Shown: piece after piece, positions 23,101 to 29,949 of the stretch
Numbering within the stretch: position 1 is the first letter of the stretch
Layout: every line of letters starts with the position of its first letter
Origin: an uncultured Alphaproteobacteria bacterium
GTDB taxonomy: Bacteria > Pseudomonadota > Alphaproteobacteria > Caulobacterales > Caulobacteraceae
Assembly: GCA_903933475.1 (NCBI GenBank)
Contig: CAIZKE010000099.1
Span: 1-32,716, forward strand
DNA length: 32,716 nt
Direction of reading: 5' to 3'
Notes under the pieces: generated by a model
The model's input: the letters and a program-made list of their open reading frames with translations, nothing else
Told to the model about the DNA's origin: nothing
The model's database searches: none
Position numbers and translations under genes: made by a program

Positions 23101-23640
23101 ATGCCCAGAACCTTCCTGCCCTTTGCGGTCGACGACATCTCGGCCCTGGCCCGGTCCCTGCGGGACCAGCTCGCCACCCGGACGGAACCCCCCGGCCATG
23201 TCGAAATGCTGAACATGCTCGCCCGGGGGGCTGGTGACCGGAACTTCCAGCAGTTCCGGGCACGGACCACCACCGGCGCCGTGCCGCCGAACCCGGCACA
23301 GGGTCCGGAGCCGAATCTCGCCCAGGTCGAGCGCACCGCCCGCCATTTCGACACCGAGGGATGCCTGGCAACCTGGCCGGCGAAGACCTCCCTGCAGTTG
23401 CTGGCCTTGTGGGGCCTTTGGTCACGGATACCCGCCGAGACCCTCTTCTCGGAGGTCGGGTTCAACCAGAGGCTCAACGCGATCAGCCGGATCGGCGATC
23501 CCGCCCTGCTGCGCCGCTCGATGGTCCATGCAGGCCTGGTGTCGCGCACGGAGGATTGCCGGGATTACCGGAGGATCGAGCAGCCGCCGCCACCCGAGGC
23601 CCTGGCCCTCATCCGCCGGCTGGGCGCTGGGCCAGCCTGA
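23101..23640 (+). CDS. DUF2087 domain protein, 179 aa
   Basis: A soluble protein of unknown function. The C-terminal half (about residues 78-165) matches the DUF2087 pattern: RHFDTEGCLATWPAKTSLQL, LALWGLWSRIP, NQRLNAISRIGDPALLRR and MVHAGLVSRTEDCRDYRR. This small winged-helix-like module is often attached to regulators. The N-terminal part, FAVDDISALARSLRDQL ... MLNMLARGAGDRNFQQFRA, resembles the N-terminus of other stand-alone DUF2087 proteins. GAGGA lies nine bases upstream of the ATG at 23101; the frame is open from 23008. It converges on dnaA with only nine bases between stops and no visible terminator. Confidence 0.78.
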   Translation: MPRTFLPFAVDDISALARSLRDQLATRTEPPGHVEMLNMLARGAGDRNFQQFRARTTTGAVPPNPAQGPEPNLAQVERTARHFDTEGCLATWPAKTSLQLLALWGLWSRIPAETLFSEVGFNQRLNAISRIGDPALLRRSMVHAGLVSRTEDCRDYRRIEQPPPPEALALIRRLGAGPA

Positions 23641-23649
23641 GGACGAGGA

Positions 23650-25113
23650 TCAGCTACGCAGCTTGCGGATGATGGTGTCCAGGTCGCGGGCGAGGACCGG
23701 ATCATCCTGCTTGAGCGCCTCTATGCGACGGACTGCATGAAGAACGGTGGTGTGGTCGCGCCCTCCGAACCGGCGGCCGATGTCCGGCAGGGACCGGGTG
23801 GTGATCTGCTTGGCGATCCACATGGCGGCCTGCCGGGGACGGGCGACGACGCGGGCCCGGCGCTCGGAGATGATGTCCGCCTGCTTCAGCCCGTAGTGCT
23901 CGGCCACGGCCTTCTGGATCTGGTCGACCGTCACCCGCTTCTCGCTGCAGGCCAGGTGCGGGCGCAGGATGGCCTGGGCCTCGTCGAGCCCGAGGCGGGC
24001 GATGTCGCCGCCGACCCGCGCCACCAGGGTGTTCAGCGCGCCCTCAAGCTCCCGGACGGAGTCGGTGAACCGGTCGGCGAGGAACTGGAGGACCTCAGCG
24101 CGTGCCGAGGGCAGGAATTCGCCCGCCTGGGCGAGCACGGCCAGCTTCCGCTCAAGAATGCCCAGACGCAGGGCACCGTCCGCAGGTTCAATCCCGCACA
24201 CCAGGCCTGACTGGAGGTGAGACCTGAGACGCGGATCCATCTCCGAAAGCTCGGAGGGAGAGCGATCGGCTGTCAGGACGACCCGCCGGCCATCCTCGAT
24301 CAGGGCTATCAGGGTGTGGAAGAGCTCTTCCTGCGTCGTCGGCTTGCCCGCGACAAACTGGACGTCGTCGATCAGAAGAAGGTCCGCATTGCGGAGCTCT
24401 GCCTTGAAGGCCGCGGTCTGCCGGTCCTGGATCGCCCGGACGAAGGTCGAGGTGAAGCGCTCGGCCGTCAGGTAGACCACGCGGCGATCCCCGCCGGTTT
24501 GCATGGCCTCCCAGGCCAGGGCGTTCAGGAGATGGGTCTTCCCGAAGCCGTAAGGGCCGTGGAAGAGGACGGGATTGAAATGACCGTCCGCCCAGGAGGC
24601 GACCCGGCGGGCCACGGCAAAGGCGAACTCGTTGGAGGGCCCGGGCACGAAACTGTCGAAGCTGAAGCGGTCCTGCAGGCCCTGCTGGCGGGCGACAGAC
24701 GGCGTCGGGCGAGGCGAAGGCATCTCCGGTTCGGACCGTCGGGCCTCAGGCGCGGGGCGGGCAACCTGCGGGGCAGGGGGTGTCGCGGCGGGAGCCGGCC
24801 CCTGGCCTTCGAACTCCATGCGGGATTTCAGGGCGAGGCTACGGCCCATGGGGTCATTCTGCGCCCAGAGTTCGCCGATCCGCCTCCAGGCGTGGCGACG
24901 AATCCAGTCGCGGGCAACGCCTGTGGCGGCCACGAGGCAGACGTCTCCGCCCTCTTGCTCACGCAGGGAGGCCTGGCTCAGCCAGGAGCCGAACGTGGCC
25001 TCACCAAGTTCGTGGCGGAGAATCTGGCAGGTCTTGCTCCACGCTTCCCCCGAAACCGCATCCTTGGACCCGCTCCCGCCCCCGCTCGCCATATTCAGCC
25101 CGTCCTGACCCAT
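23650..25113 (-). CDS. dnaA: Chromosomal replication initiator DnaA
   Basis: AAA+ initiator that binds DnaA boxes and opens oriC. The product is about 487 aa. Domain I contains WSKTCQILRHELGEATFGSW and GVARDWIRRHAWRRIGEL; domain II is a variable Pro/Ala linker. Domain III has Walker A LFHGPYGFGKTHLLNALAW (about 185), Walker B LLLIDDVQF, and FTDSVRELEGALNTL. Domain IV ends in ARPRQAAMWIAKQ and GRRFGGRDHTTVLHAVRRIE, the DNA-binding signature. All closely resemble Caulobacter DnaA as I remember it. The start is not certain: ATG 25113 (MGQDGLN) or ATG 25092 (MASGGG, AGGA ten bases upstream). An upstream in-frame ATG at 25197 adds unconserved residues and lies in the leader. Confidence 0.95.
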   Translation of the reverse strand: MGQDGLNMASGGGSGSKDAVSGEAWSKTCQILRHELGEATFGSWLSQASLREQEGGDVCLVAATGVARDWIRRHAWRRIGELWAQNDPMGRSLALKSRMEFEGQGPAPAATPPAPQVARPAPEARRSEPEMPSPRPTPSVARQQGLQDRFSFDSFVPGPSNEFAFAVARRVASWADGHFNPVLFHGPYGFGKTHLLNALAWEAMQTGGDRRVVYLTAERFTSTFVRAIQDRQTAAFKAELRNADLLLIDDVQFVAGKPTTQEELFHTLIALIEDGRRVVLTADRSPSELSEMDPRLRSHLQSGLVCGIEPADGALRLGILERKLAVLAQAGEFLPSARAEVLQFLADRFTDSVRELEGALNTLVARVGGDIARLGLDEAQAILRPHLACSEKRVTVDQIQKAVAEHYGLKQADIISERRARVVARPRQAAMWIAKQITTRSLPDIGRRFGGRDHTTVLHAVRRIEALKQDDPVLARDLDTIIRKLRS

Positions 25114-25248
25114 TGGAGGCTTCCGCGCCAAGAGCGCCGGAGGCCACTTCAATACCGCGCAAAAGCGCCCTCGCGCTGCGGAACACAGAGGTCCCAACAG
25201 CTGTTTTTTCGATCTCGAGGTCGCTTGGAAATACGCTTTACGAGCCCA

Positions 25249-25276
25249 ACACTAGCCCCGGAGAGGGGCCGGTCAA
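25249..25276 (-). promoter_or_regulatory. dnaA promoter
   Basis: On the minus strand TTGACC (25276-25271) is followed after 14 bases by GCTAGTGT (25256-25249). This fits the Caulobacter housekeeping consensus TTGACGS-N10-14-GCTANAWC well. Transcription would begin near 25242, leaving about 130 bases before the ATG at 25113. A long dnaA leader is also known in C. crescentus, where it matters for starvation control. Confidence 0.7.
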
Positions 25277-25280
25277 CGGA

Positions 25281-25285
25281 GATTC
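25281..25285. promoter_or_regulatory. GANTC methylation site next to the dnaA -35
   Basis: GATTC, a CcrM target of the GANTC type, lies four bases upstream of the dnaA -35 hexamer. In C. crescentus the dnaA promoter also carries GANTC sites and is more active when fully methylated. The same logic is inferred here; a CcrM gene is not in the window. Confidence 0.6.
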
Positions 25286-25312
25286 TTTGCGGCTTCTGCG
25301 GATATTTTCGTT

Positions 25313-25317
25313 GACTC
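25313..25317. promoter_or_regulatory. Second GANTC site upstream of dnaA
   Basis: GACTC, a second CcrM-type site, lies 36 bases upstream of the dnaA -35 element. GANTC is rarer than chance in Caulobacterales genomes and enriched in promoters, so two sites within 40 bases is notable. The methylation effect is inferred. Confidence 0.5.
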
Positions 25318-25378
25318 TGAGAAAGCCAAATTCCTTAAGGCCCTGCAGTTTTCACGGTCCATTTCGGGACGTTTCAGA

Positions 25379-25401
25379 GGGGTAACACGTCCGTGTACCC
25401 C
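25379..25401. repeat. Imperfect inverted repeat upstream of the dnaA promoter
   Basis: GGGGTAACACG (25379-25389) and CGTGTACCCC (25392-25401) are inverted copies apart from one extra A in the left arm, with a two-base centre. It lies between the rpsT terminator and the dnaA promoter, about 100 bases upstream of the -35. It could be a protein-binding site or a second small hairpin; nothing more can be said. Confidence 0.5.
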
Positions 25402-25416
25402 CTGTCCCGATACGAC

Positions 25417-25443
25417 AAAGCCCCGCCGAGGGCGGGGCTTTTT
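25417..25443. terminator. Strong terminator between rpsT and dnaA
   Basis: AAAGCCCCGCC (25417-25427) and GGCGGGGCTTT (25431-25441) form a perfect 11-pair stem with a three-base loop. On the minus strand the stem ends in TTTG, 56 bases after the rpsT stop, so it should end rpsT transcription and insulate dnaA. The longer T run (TTTTT) is on the plus strand, so it can work in both directions. Confidence 0.85.
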
Positions 25444-25496
25444 CTTGAATTAATTCAGTGTTTTAGTCTGAAACGGCCCAAAATGGGCCAGCCGCC

Positions 25497-25766
25497 TCAG
25501 GCGGCTGCGACCTTGCGCAGGCGGGCCGCCAGGCGGGACACCTTGCGCGAGCCCGTATTGTGATGGACGACGCCCTTGGATACCGCTCGCATCAGCTCGG
25601 ACTCTGCAGCCACAAAGGCCGTCTTTGCGGCAGTAAGGTCGCCTGAGGCGATGGCCTCTTCAAACTTGCGCAAGAAAGTCCGGACGCGCGATCGGCGCGC
25701 CTTGTTGACTTCCGTGCGGCGGGCGATCTTGCGGACTGCCTTCCGGGCGCCGGGATTGTTGGCCAT
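25497..25766 (-). CDS. rpsT: 30S ribosomal protein S20
   Basis: Small primary-binding protein of the 30S subunit. The 89-aa sequence is characteristic: MANNPGARKAVRKIARRTEV, NKARRSRVRTFLRKFEEAI, FVAAESELMRAVSKGVVHHN, and a basic end KVSRLAARLRKVAAA. It sits directly upstream of dnaA, as in Caulobacter. A nine-base inverted repeat (CAGCCGCCT / AGGCGGCTG) overlaps the stop codon. It has its own promoter in the gap behind the enoyl-CoA hydratase gene. Confidence 0.97.
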   Translation of the reverse strand: MANNPGARKAVRKIARRTEVNKARRSRVRTFLRKFEEAIASGDLTAAKTAFVAAESELMRAVSKGVVHHNTGSRKVSRLAARLRKVAAA

Positions 25767-25830
25767 GCTTCAGCTCTCAATGCGGTACGCCAGCGCCCCA
25801 CCCGGGACGCCAGCCGAAATTGGAGGCGCG

Positions 25831-25859
25831 GATATACGGGAAGGCGTCCGGCGGGTCAA
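25831..25859 (-). promoter_or_regulatory. rpsT promoter
   Basis: On the minus strand TTGACC (25859-25854) and TATATC (25836-25831) are spaced by exactly 17 bases, a good housekeeping promoter. It lies about 65 bases upstream of the rpsT ATG, in the 110-base gap after the enoyl-CoA hydratase stop. Confidence 0.65.
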
Positions 25860-25876
25860 TGCGCGGAAGGGCGTCT

Positions 25877-26653
25877 TCAGCGTCCCCTGAACGCCGGCGT
25901 CCGCTTTTCGATGAAGGCCGCCATGCCCTCCTTCTGATCCTCGAAGGCAAACAGCGAGTGGAACAGCCGGCGCTCCATGGCCACACCTGCGGAAAGGGTG
26001 GTTTCATAGGCCGCGTCGACCAGCTCCTTGTTCATCATCACCGCGAGGGGAGACTGCCCGGCGATCCGGGTGGCGGCCTCAAGGGCCTCGGGGACCAGGC
26101 GGTCGACGGGGACCACGCGGGACACCAGGCCCGAGCGCTCAGCCTCGGCCGCATCCATCATCCGGGCCGTCAGGATCATGTCCATCGCCTTGGACTTGCC
26201 GACCAGGCGGGTGAGCCTCTGAGTGCCCCCAATCCCGGGCATGACGCCGAGGTTGATCTCGGGCTGGCCGAACCTTGCGGTCTCTGAGGCGATGATGAAG
26301 TCGCAGAGCATGGCGAGCTCGCATCCACCGCCAAGGGCGTAACCGGACACGGCGGCGATCATCGGCTTGCGGCGGGCCTCGATCCGGCGCGCCGCAGGGC
26401 CGAAGACGTCTGCGAAAAACATGTCCGCATAGGACTTGTCCGACATCTCCTTGATGTCGGCCCCGGCGGCGAAGGCTCGGTCGGACCCGGTGAGGACCAG
26501 GCAACGCACTTCAGGATCAGCCTCCGCTGCATCCAGAGCCTGGCACAGTTCGGCAAGGAGGCGGTTGTTCAGGGCGTTGAGGGCCTCCGGCCGGTTCAGG
26601 CGGATCAGCCCGACCGCATCGTGCTGTTCAACAATCAGGGTCTCATAGGCCAT
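25877..26653 (-). CDS. Enoyl-CoA hydratase/isomerase family protein
   Basis: Crotonase-fold enzyme, 258 aa, probably hydrating trans-2-enoyl-CoA in fatty-acid or amino-acid breakdown. The oxyanion-hole segment FAAGADIKEM, and both catalytic glutamates of true hydratases, are present: GYALGGGCELAMLCDFIIAS (first Glu) and FGQPEINLGVMPGIGGTQRL (second Glu). The C-terminus EGMAAFIEKRTPAFRGR is typical of short-chain enoyl-CoA hydratases. The start MAYETLIVEQ at 26653 has GGGAG six bases upstream; the ATG at 26668 is less likely. It lies between mutM and rpsT on the same strand, as I remember in relatives. The substrate range is not shown by the sequence. Confidence 0.93.
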   Translation of the reverse strand: MAYETLIVEQHDAVGLIRLNRPEALNALNNRLLAELCQALDAAEADPEVRCLVLTGSDRAFAAGADIKEMSDKSYADMFFADVFGPAARRIEARRKPMIAAVSGYALGGGCELAMLCDFIIASETARFGQPEINLGVMPGIGGTQRLTRLVGKSKAMDMILTARMMDAAEAERSGLVSRVVPVDRLVPEALEAATRIAGQSPLAVMMNKELVDAAYETTLSAGVAMERRLFHSLFAFEDQKEGMAAFIEKRTPAFRGR

Positions 26654-26722
26654 CTGGAACTCCCGCATGCATCCTGCCGTCCTTTAGGGGGATGGGCGCG
26701 AGCCGCCAAGGGGCTGGCAGCC

Positions 26723-27583
26723 TCACCGCTGGCAGGCGGCACACCAGAAGGTCGACCGCCCGGCCTGGATCCGCCGCTGGATCACCCCGCTGCAGCCCGG
26801 GTTTGTGCAGGCCTCGCCTTCGCGGTCGTAGGCGCGGAAGCTGTGCTGGAAATAGCCAAGGGCGCCATCCGCTGCGGCGAAGTCCCGCAAGGTCGAGCCG
26901 CCCGCCTCGATGGCCCGCTCCAGTACCACCTTGACCGTTCCCGCCAGCAGATCCAGCCGTGGGCGGGACACGCGACCCGCCGGGCGGAAGGGTGAGATTC
27001 GCGCCGCGTGCAGGGCTTCGCAGACATAGATATTCCCCAGGCCCGCCACCGTGCGCTGGTCAAGCAGGAGCGTCTTGGGGCCCTGCCGGCGACCTTGAAA
27101 GACCGCAGCGAGCCGGGCGCCATCAAAGTCGCCGGACAGGGGTTCCGGGCCCATGGCGGCGAACCAGGGATGGGTCCCGAGGTGGTCAGTGGGGATGAGC
27201 CCCATGAAGCCGAACCGACGGGGATCGTGATAGACGATCCGCCCACCGGACCCGGTCTCGAAGACCACATGGTCGTGCCGGGGATCGTCGCTGGATGCAC
27301 GGTGGAAGCGGCCAGGCTCGGTGGCGGCGGGCCCCTCAATGCGGAACCGGCCGCTCATCCCCAGGTGGGAGACCAGGGTCTCGCTCCGGTCCAGGTCCAC
27401 GAGCAGGTACTTGGCCCTGCGCCTCAGTCCCGTGACCCTCGCCCCCACGAGGCGCTGGACGAAGCCTTCGGGGAAGGGAAACCGCAGATCGGGCCGGCGG
27501 GCCTCCACGCGGACGAGCCTCTCCCCCTCGAGGACCGGCGCAAGGCCCCGGCGGACGGTTTCGACTTCCGGCAGTTCAGGCAT
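26723..27583 (-). CDS. mutM: Formamidopyrimidine-DNA glycosylase (Fpg/MutM)
   Basis: Base-excision repair enzyme that removes 8-oxoguanine and nicks the strand. The start is fixed by PELPEVETVRRGL: after Met removal, Pro1 is the catalytic nucleophile and the next Glu is essential. Other motifs are RRAKYLLVDLD (catalytic Lys), SHLGMSGRFRI, DPRRFGFMGL, and the helix-two-turn-helix QRTVAGLGNIYVCEALHAA. The zinc finger has CX4C then CX2C spacing (CTNPGC ... RSTFWCAACQ), the first pair being wider than in E. coli. Length is 286 aa. A much longer open frame upstream is not coding. It is divergent from ubiE across 111 bases. Confidence 0.96.
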   Translation of the reverse strand: MPELPEVETVRRGLAPVLEGERLVRVEARRPDLRFPFPEGFVQRLVGARVTGLRRRAKYLLVDLDRSETLVSHLGMSGRFRIEGPAATEPGRFHRASSDDPRHDHVVFETGSGGRIVYHDPRRFGFMGLIPTDHLGTHPWFAAMGPEPLSGDFDGARLAAVFQGRRQGPKTLLLDQRTVAGLGNIYVCEALHAARISPFRPAGRVSRPRLDLLAGTVKVVLERAIEAGGSTLRDFAAADGALGYFQHSFRAYDREGEACTNPGCSGVIQRRIQAGRSTFWCAACQR

Positions 27584-27694
27584 GGCGTCTGCGTCGCATG
27601 GAGCGGCCAACGGGGCAACCGGGCGGCAGGGCCCGCTCCCGGGATTCGCGCGAAGCCGCTTTCCCGCCGGCTCCCGGCGTTCTAAGAGCCCGAC

Positions 27695-28444
27695 ATGAGC
27701 GCGACCTTCGGATTCCGGGACGTCGATCCCCGCGAGAAGCCCGGCCTGGTCCGGGGCGTCTTCGACCGTGTCGCAAGCCGCTACGACCTGATGAACGACG
27801 TGATGAGCGCGGGCGTGCACCGGCTCTGGAAGGACGCGACGGCGGCCCGGCTCAATCCCCAGCCTGGCGAGACCATCATCGACTGCGCCGGCGGCACGGG
27901 CGACATGGCCCGCCGCTTTGCCGACCTTGCCCGGCGCGCCCGCCAACGCCGGGGTGGCGACGACGCCAGGATCCTGGTGGTGGACTACAATGCTGAAATG
28001 ATCGCTGCAGGCCGAAGTCGCGGTCTGTCGCCCGAGATCGCCTGGGCGGTCGGCGACGCCCAGGGCCTGCCCCTGCCTGACGGCTGCGCCGACGCCTACG
28101 TGATCAGCTTTGGCATTCGCAATGTTACCGATATCCCGGCGGCCCTGCGTGAGGCCCGGCGGGTGCTGAAGCCCGGCGGCCGGTTCCTGTGCCTGGAGTT
28201 CTCGCGCCCCCCGGCACCGGCCCTGGCGCGCCTGTACGACGCGTATTCCTTCCGGGTCATTCCCTTCATGGGCGAGCAGATCGCCGGGGACCGGGAGTCC
28301 TACCAGTACCTGGTCGAGAGCATCCGCCGCTTCCCCGACCAGAAGACCTTCCAGTCCCTGATCGAGGCCGCAGGATTCCGGCGGGCGGGCTACACCAACT
28401 TCACCGGCGGCGTGGCGGCCCTGCACCACGGCTGGGCGGTCTGA
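27695..28444 (+). CDS. ubiE: Ubiquinone/menaquinone biosynthesis C-methyltransferase
   Basis: SAM-dependent methyltransferase that C-methylates the benzoquinol (or demethylmenaquinol) ring. The 249 aa contain TFGFRDVDPREKPGLVRGVF, the family motif YDLMNDVMSAGVHRLWKD, the SAM-binding loop DCAGGTGDMARRF, FGIRNVTDIPAALREARRVL and RFLCLEFSRP, and end with FTGGVAALHHGWAV. It is followed after two bases by ubiB, so they share an operon, and is divergent from mutM. This organism, as an aerobic alphaproteobacterium, most likely uses it for ubiquinone. Confidence 0.96.
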   Translation: MSATFGFRDVDPREKPGLVRGVFDRVASRYDLMNDVMSAGVHRLWKDATAARLNPQPGETIIDCAGGTGDMARRFADLARRARQRRGGDDARILVVDYNAEMIAAGRSRGLSPEIAWAVGDAQGLPLPDGCADAYVISFGIRNVTDIPAALREARRVLKPGGRFLCLEFSRPPAPALARLYDAYSFRVIPFMGEQIAGDRESYQYLVESIRRFPDQKTFQSLIEAAGFRRAGYTNFTGGVAALHHGWAV

Positions 28445-28446
28445 CC

Positions 28447-29949
28447 ATGGTGGCGGGCCTTGCGGCGGCGGCGAGGCTCATGGGGGCAGGCTGGCGCCTG
28501 GTCCGGGCTGATGCCCTTCTGCCCCGGGAGCTGCGGCATCTCTATCCGCCGGGCCTGGTCCGACTGTCGAGGCTCGCGAGCCTCCTGTCGGGTCCGTCAG
28601 CGCGACGCGGCCGGCCGGGGGAACGGCTGGCGCGCTGCCTGGAGGGCCTGGGGCCCGTGGCCATCAAGACCGGCCAGCTGCTCTCGACCCGGGCCGATAT
28701 CTTCGGCTCGGAGTTCGCCGGCGACCTGGCGCGGCTGAAGGACCGGCTTGAACCCTTCCCCATGGAGGTCGCCCTGAGGGAAATCTCGGAGACCCTGGGT
28801 CGCCCCGCGGACCAGCTGTTCTCCCGGATCGGCCCGCCCGTGGCGGCGGCGTCCCTGGCCCAGGCCCACGAGGCCTGGCTGAGGGACGGACGGCGGGTGG
28901 CGATCAAGGTGCTGAGACCCGGGATCGAGAAGCGGGTGGAGGCGGACGCCCGGGTCATGACCCTCGCCGCCGCCCTGGCCGAGACCCTGGCGCCGGGCGC
29001 CCGGCGGCTGGAGCCCCGCACCCTGGCCGCGACGGTCATCGAGTCCGTGCGCCGCGAGCTGGACCTGCGCCTCGAAGCCGCCGGCTGCGATGAGTTGCGC
29101 GAGATCATGGCCCGGGACGGCTACATGTCGGCGCCCGCGGTGGTCTGGGACGGAGTCGGGCGGCGGATCCTGACCCTGGAGTGGGCCAAGGGCGCACCCC
29201 TGTCCGACCCCGCCAGCCTGGAGGTGCCCGGCCTCGACCGGCCAGCCCTGGCCACCGGCCTGATCCGCGCCTTCCTGGCCCAGGCCCTGGACCACGGCGT
29301 CTTCCATGCCGACCTGCATGAGGGCAACCTCTTCATCGCCGCGCCCGACCGGATCGAGGCGGTGGACTTCGGCATCGTCGGGCGGCTGAGTCCCGGGGAA
29401 AGACGTTACCTCGCCGAGATCCTGTGGGGCTTCCTCCAGCGCGACTACGACCGGGTGGCCAGGGTGCACCTGGACGCGGGTTATGTGCCCGCCCGGCACG
29501 CTGTCGGCGACTTCGCCCAGGCCCTGCGCGCCGTGGGCGAGCCGATCTTCGGCCGGTCAGCGAGAGACGTCTCCATGAGCCGGGTGCTGATCCAGCTCTT
29601 CGAGATCACTGGCCAGTTCGACATGCACCTGCGGCCCGAGCTGGTGCTTCTTCAGAAGACCATGATGACCGTGGAGGGCGTAGCCCGCTCCATCTGGGCC
29701 GACCTCGACATCTGGGCGGCGGCCGATCCGGTGGTGCGACGCTGGATGACCCGCGAGCTCTCCCCGGCCGCCCGGATCACCCGGCTGGGTGAGCAGGCCG
29801 GCCGGGTGCTGTCGCGTCTGTCGGCCCTGGCAGAGGCACCGCCGCCCGCAGCCCCGCCGGCGCGGCGGGGCGGACAGGTCCTGCCCCTCCTGCTGGCGGC
29901 GGCCGCCCTGGCGACGGCGCTGGCGGCCTTCTGGAAATCAGCCGTCTGA
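28447..29949 (+). CDS. ubiB: UbiB family atypical protein kinase/ATPase
   Basis: Membrane-associated ADCK/UbiB protein needed for aerobic ubiquinone synthesis. The 500 aa carry the family's KxGQ motif (AIKTGQLLSTRADIF, about residue 75), an Ala-rich loop replacing the kinase P-loop (VAAASLAQAH), VAIKVLRPG with the ATP-site Lys, the catalytic-loop-like HADLHEGNLF (about 287), and the metal-binding DFG in AVDFGIVGRL (about 306). The C-terminus ends in a hydrophobic segment, VLPLLLAAAALATALAAFW, a likely membrane anchor. The start at 28447 is two bases after the ubiE stop. Its last 12 bases overlap the convergent lipoprotein gene. Confidence 0.95.
   Translation: MVAGLAAAARLMGAGWRLVRADALLPRELRHLYPPGLVRLSRLASLLSGPSARRGRPGERLARCLEGLGPVAIKTGQLLSTRADIFGSEFAGDLARLKDRLEPFPMEVALREISETLGRPADQLFSRIGPPVAAASLAQAHEAWLRDGRRVAIKVLRPGIEKRVEADARVMTLAAALAETLAPGARRLEPRTLAATVIESVRRELDLRLEAAGCDELREIMARDGYMSAPAVVWDGVGRRILTLEWAKGAPLSDPASLEVPGLDRPALATGLIRAFLAQALDHGVFHADLHEGNLFIAAPDRIEAVDFGIVGRLSPGERRYLAEILWGFLQRDYDRVARVHLDAGYVPARHAVGDFAQALRAVGEPIFGRSARDVSMSRVLIQLFEITGQFDMHLRPELVLLQKTMMTVEGVARSIWADLDIWAAADPVVRRWMTRELSPAARITRLGEQAGRVLSRLSALAEAPPPAAPPARRGGQVLPLLLAAAALATALAAFWKSAV

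Larger units (their letters stand above)
25114..25496. other. rpsT-dnaA intergenic region: dnaA leader, promoter, rpsT terminator
   Basis: This 383-base stretch has no gene. From the dnaA side it holds a leader of roughly 130-150 bases (depending on the start used), a sigma-type promoter with two GANTC sites, an imperfect inverted repeat at 25379-25401, and the rpsT terminator. I looked for DnaA boxes (TTATCCACA and close variants) on both strands and saw none, so this does not look like oriC. Confidence 0.8.

Noticed and set aside
25441..25460. GAATTAATTC palindrome as a CtrA site
   Set aside because: The CtrA consensus needs TTAA-N7-TTAA; only one TTAA is present here with no correctly spaced partner.
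25198..25496. Possible oriC next to dnaA
   Set aside because: No TTATCCACA-type DnaA boxes, no 13-mer-like AT-rich array; in Caulobacter the origin is not in the dnaA promoter. The region is explained by promoter, leader and terminator.
26723..28429. 568-codon open frame on the minus strand extending mutM upstream
   Set aside because: MutM needs its N-terminal Pro right after Met at 27583; the upstream part is antisense to ubiE.
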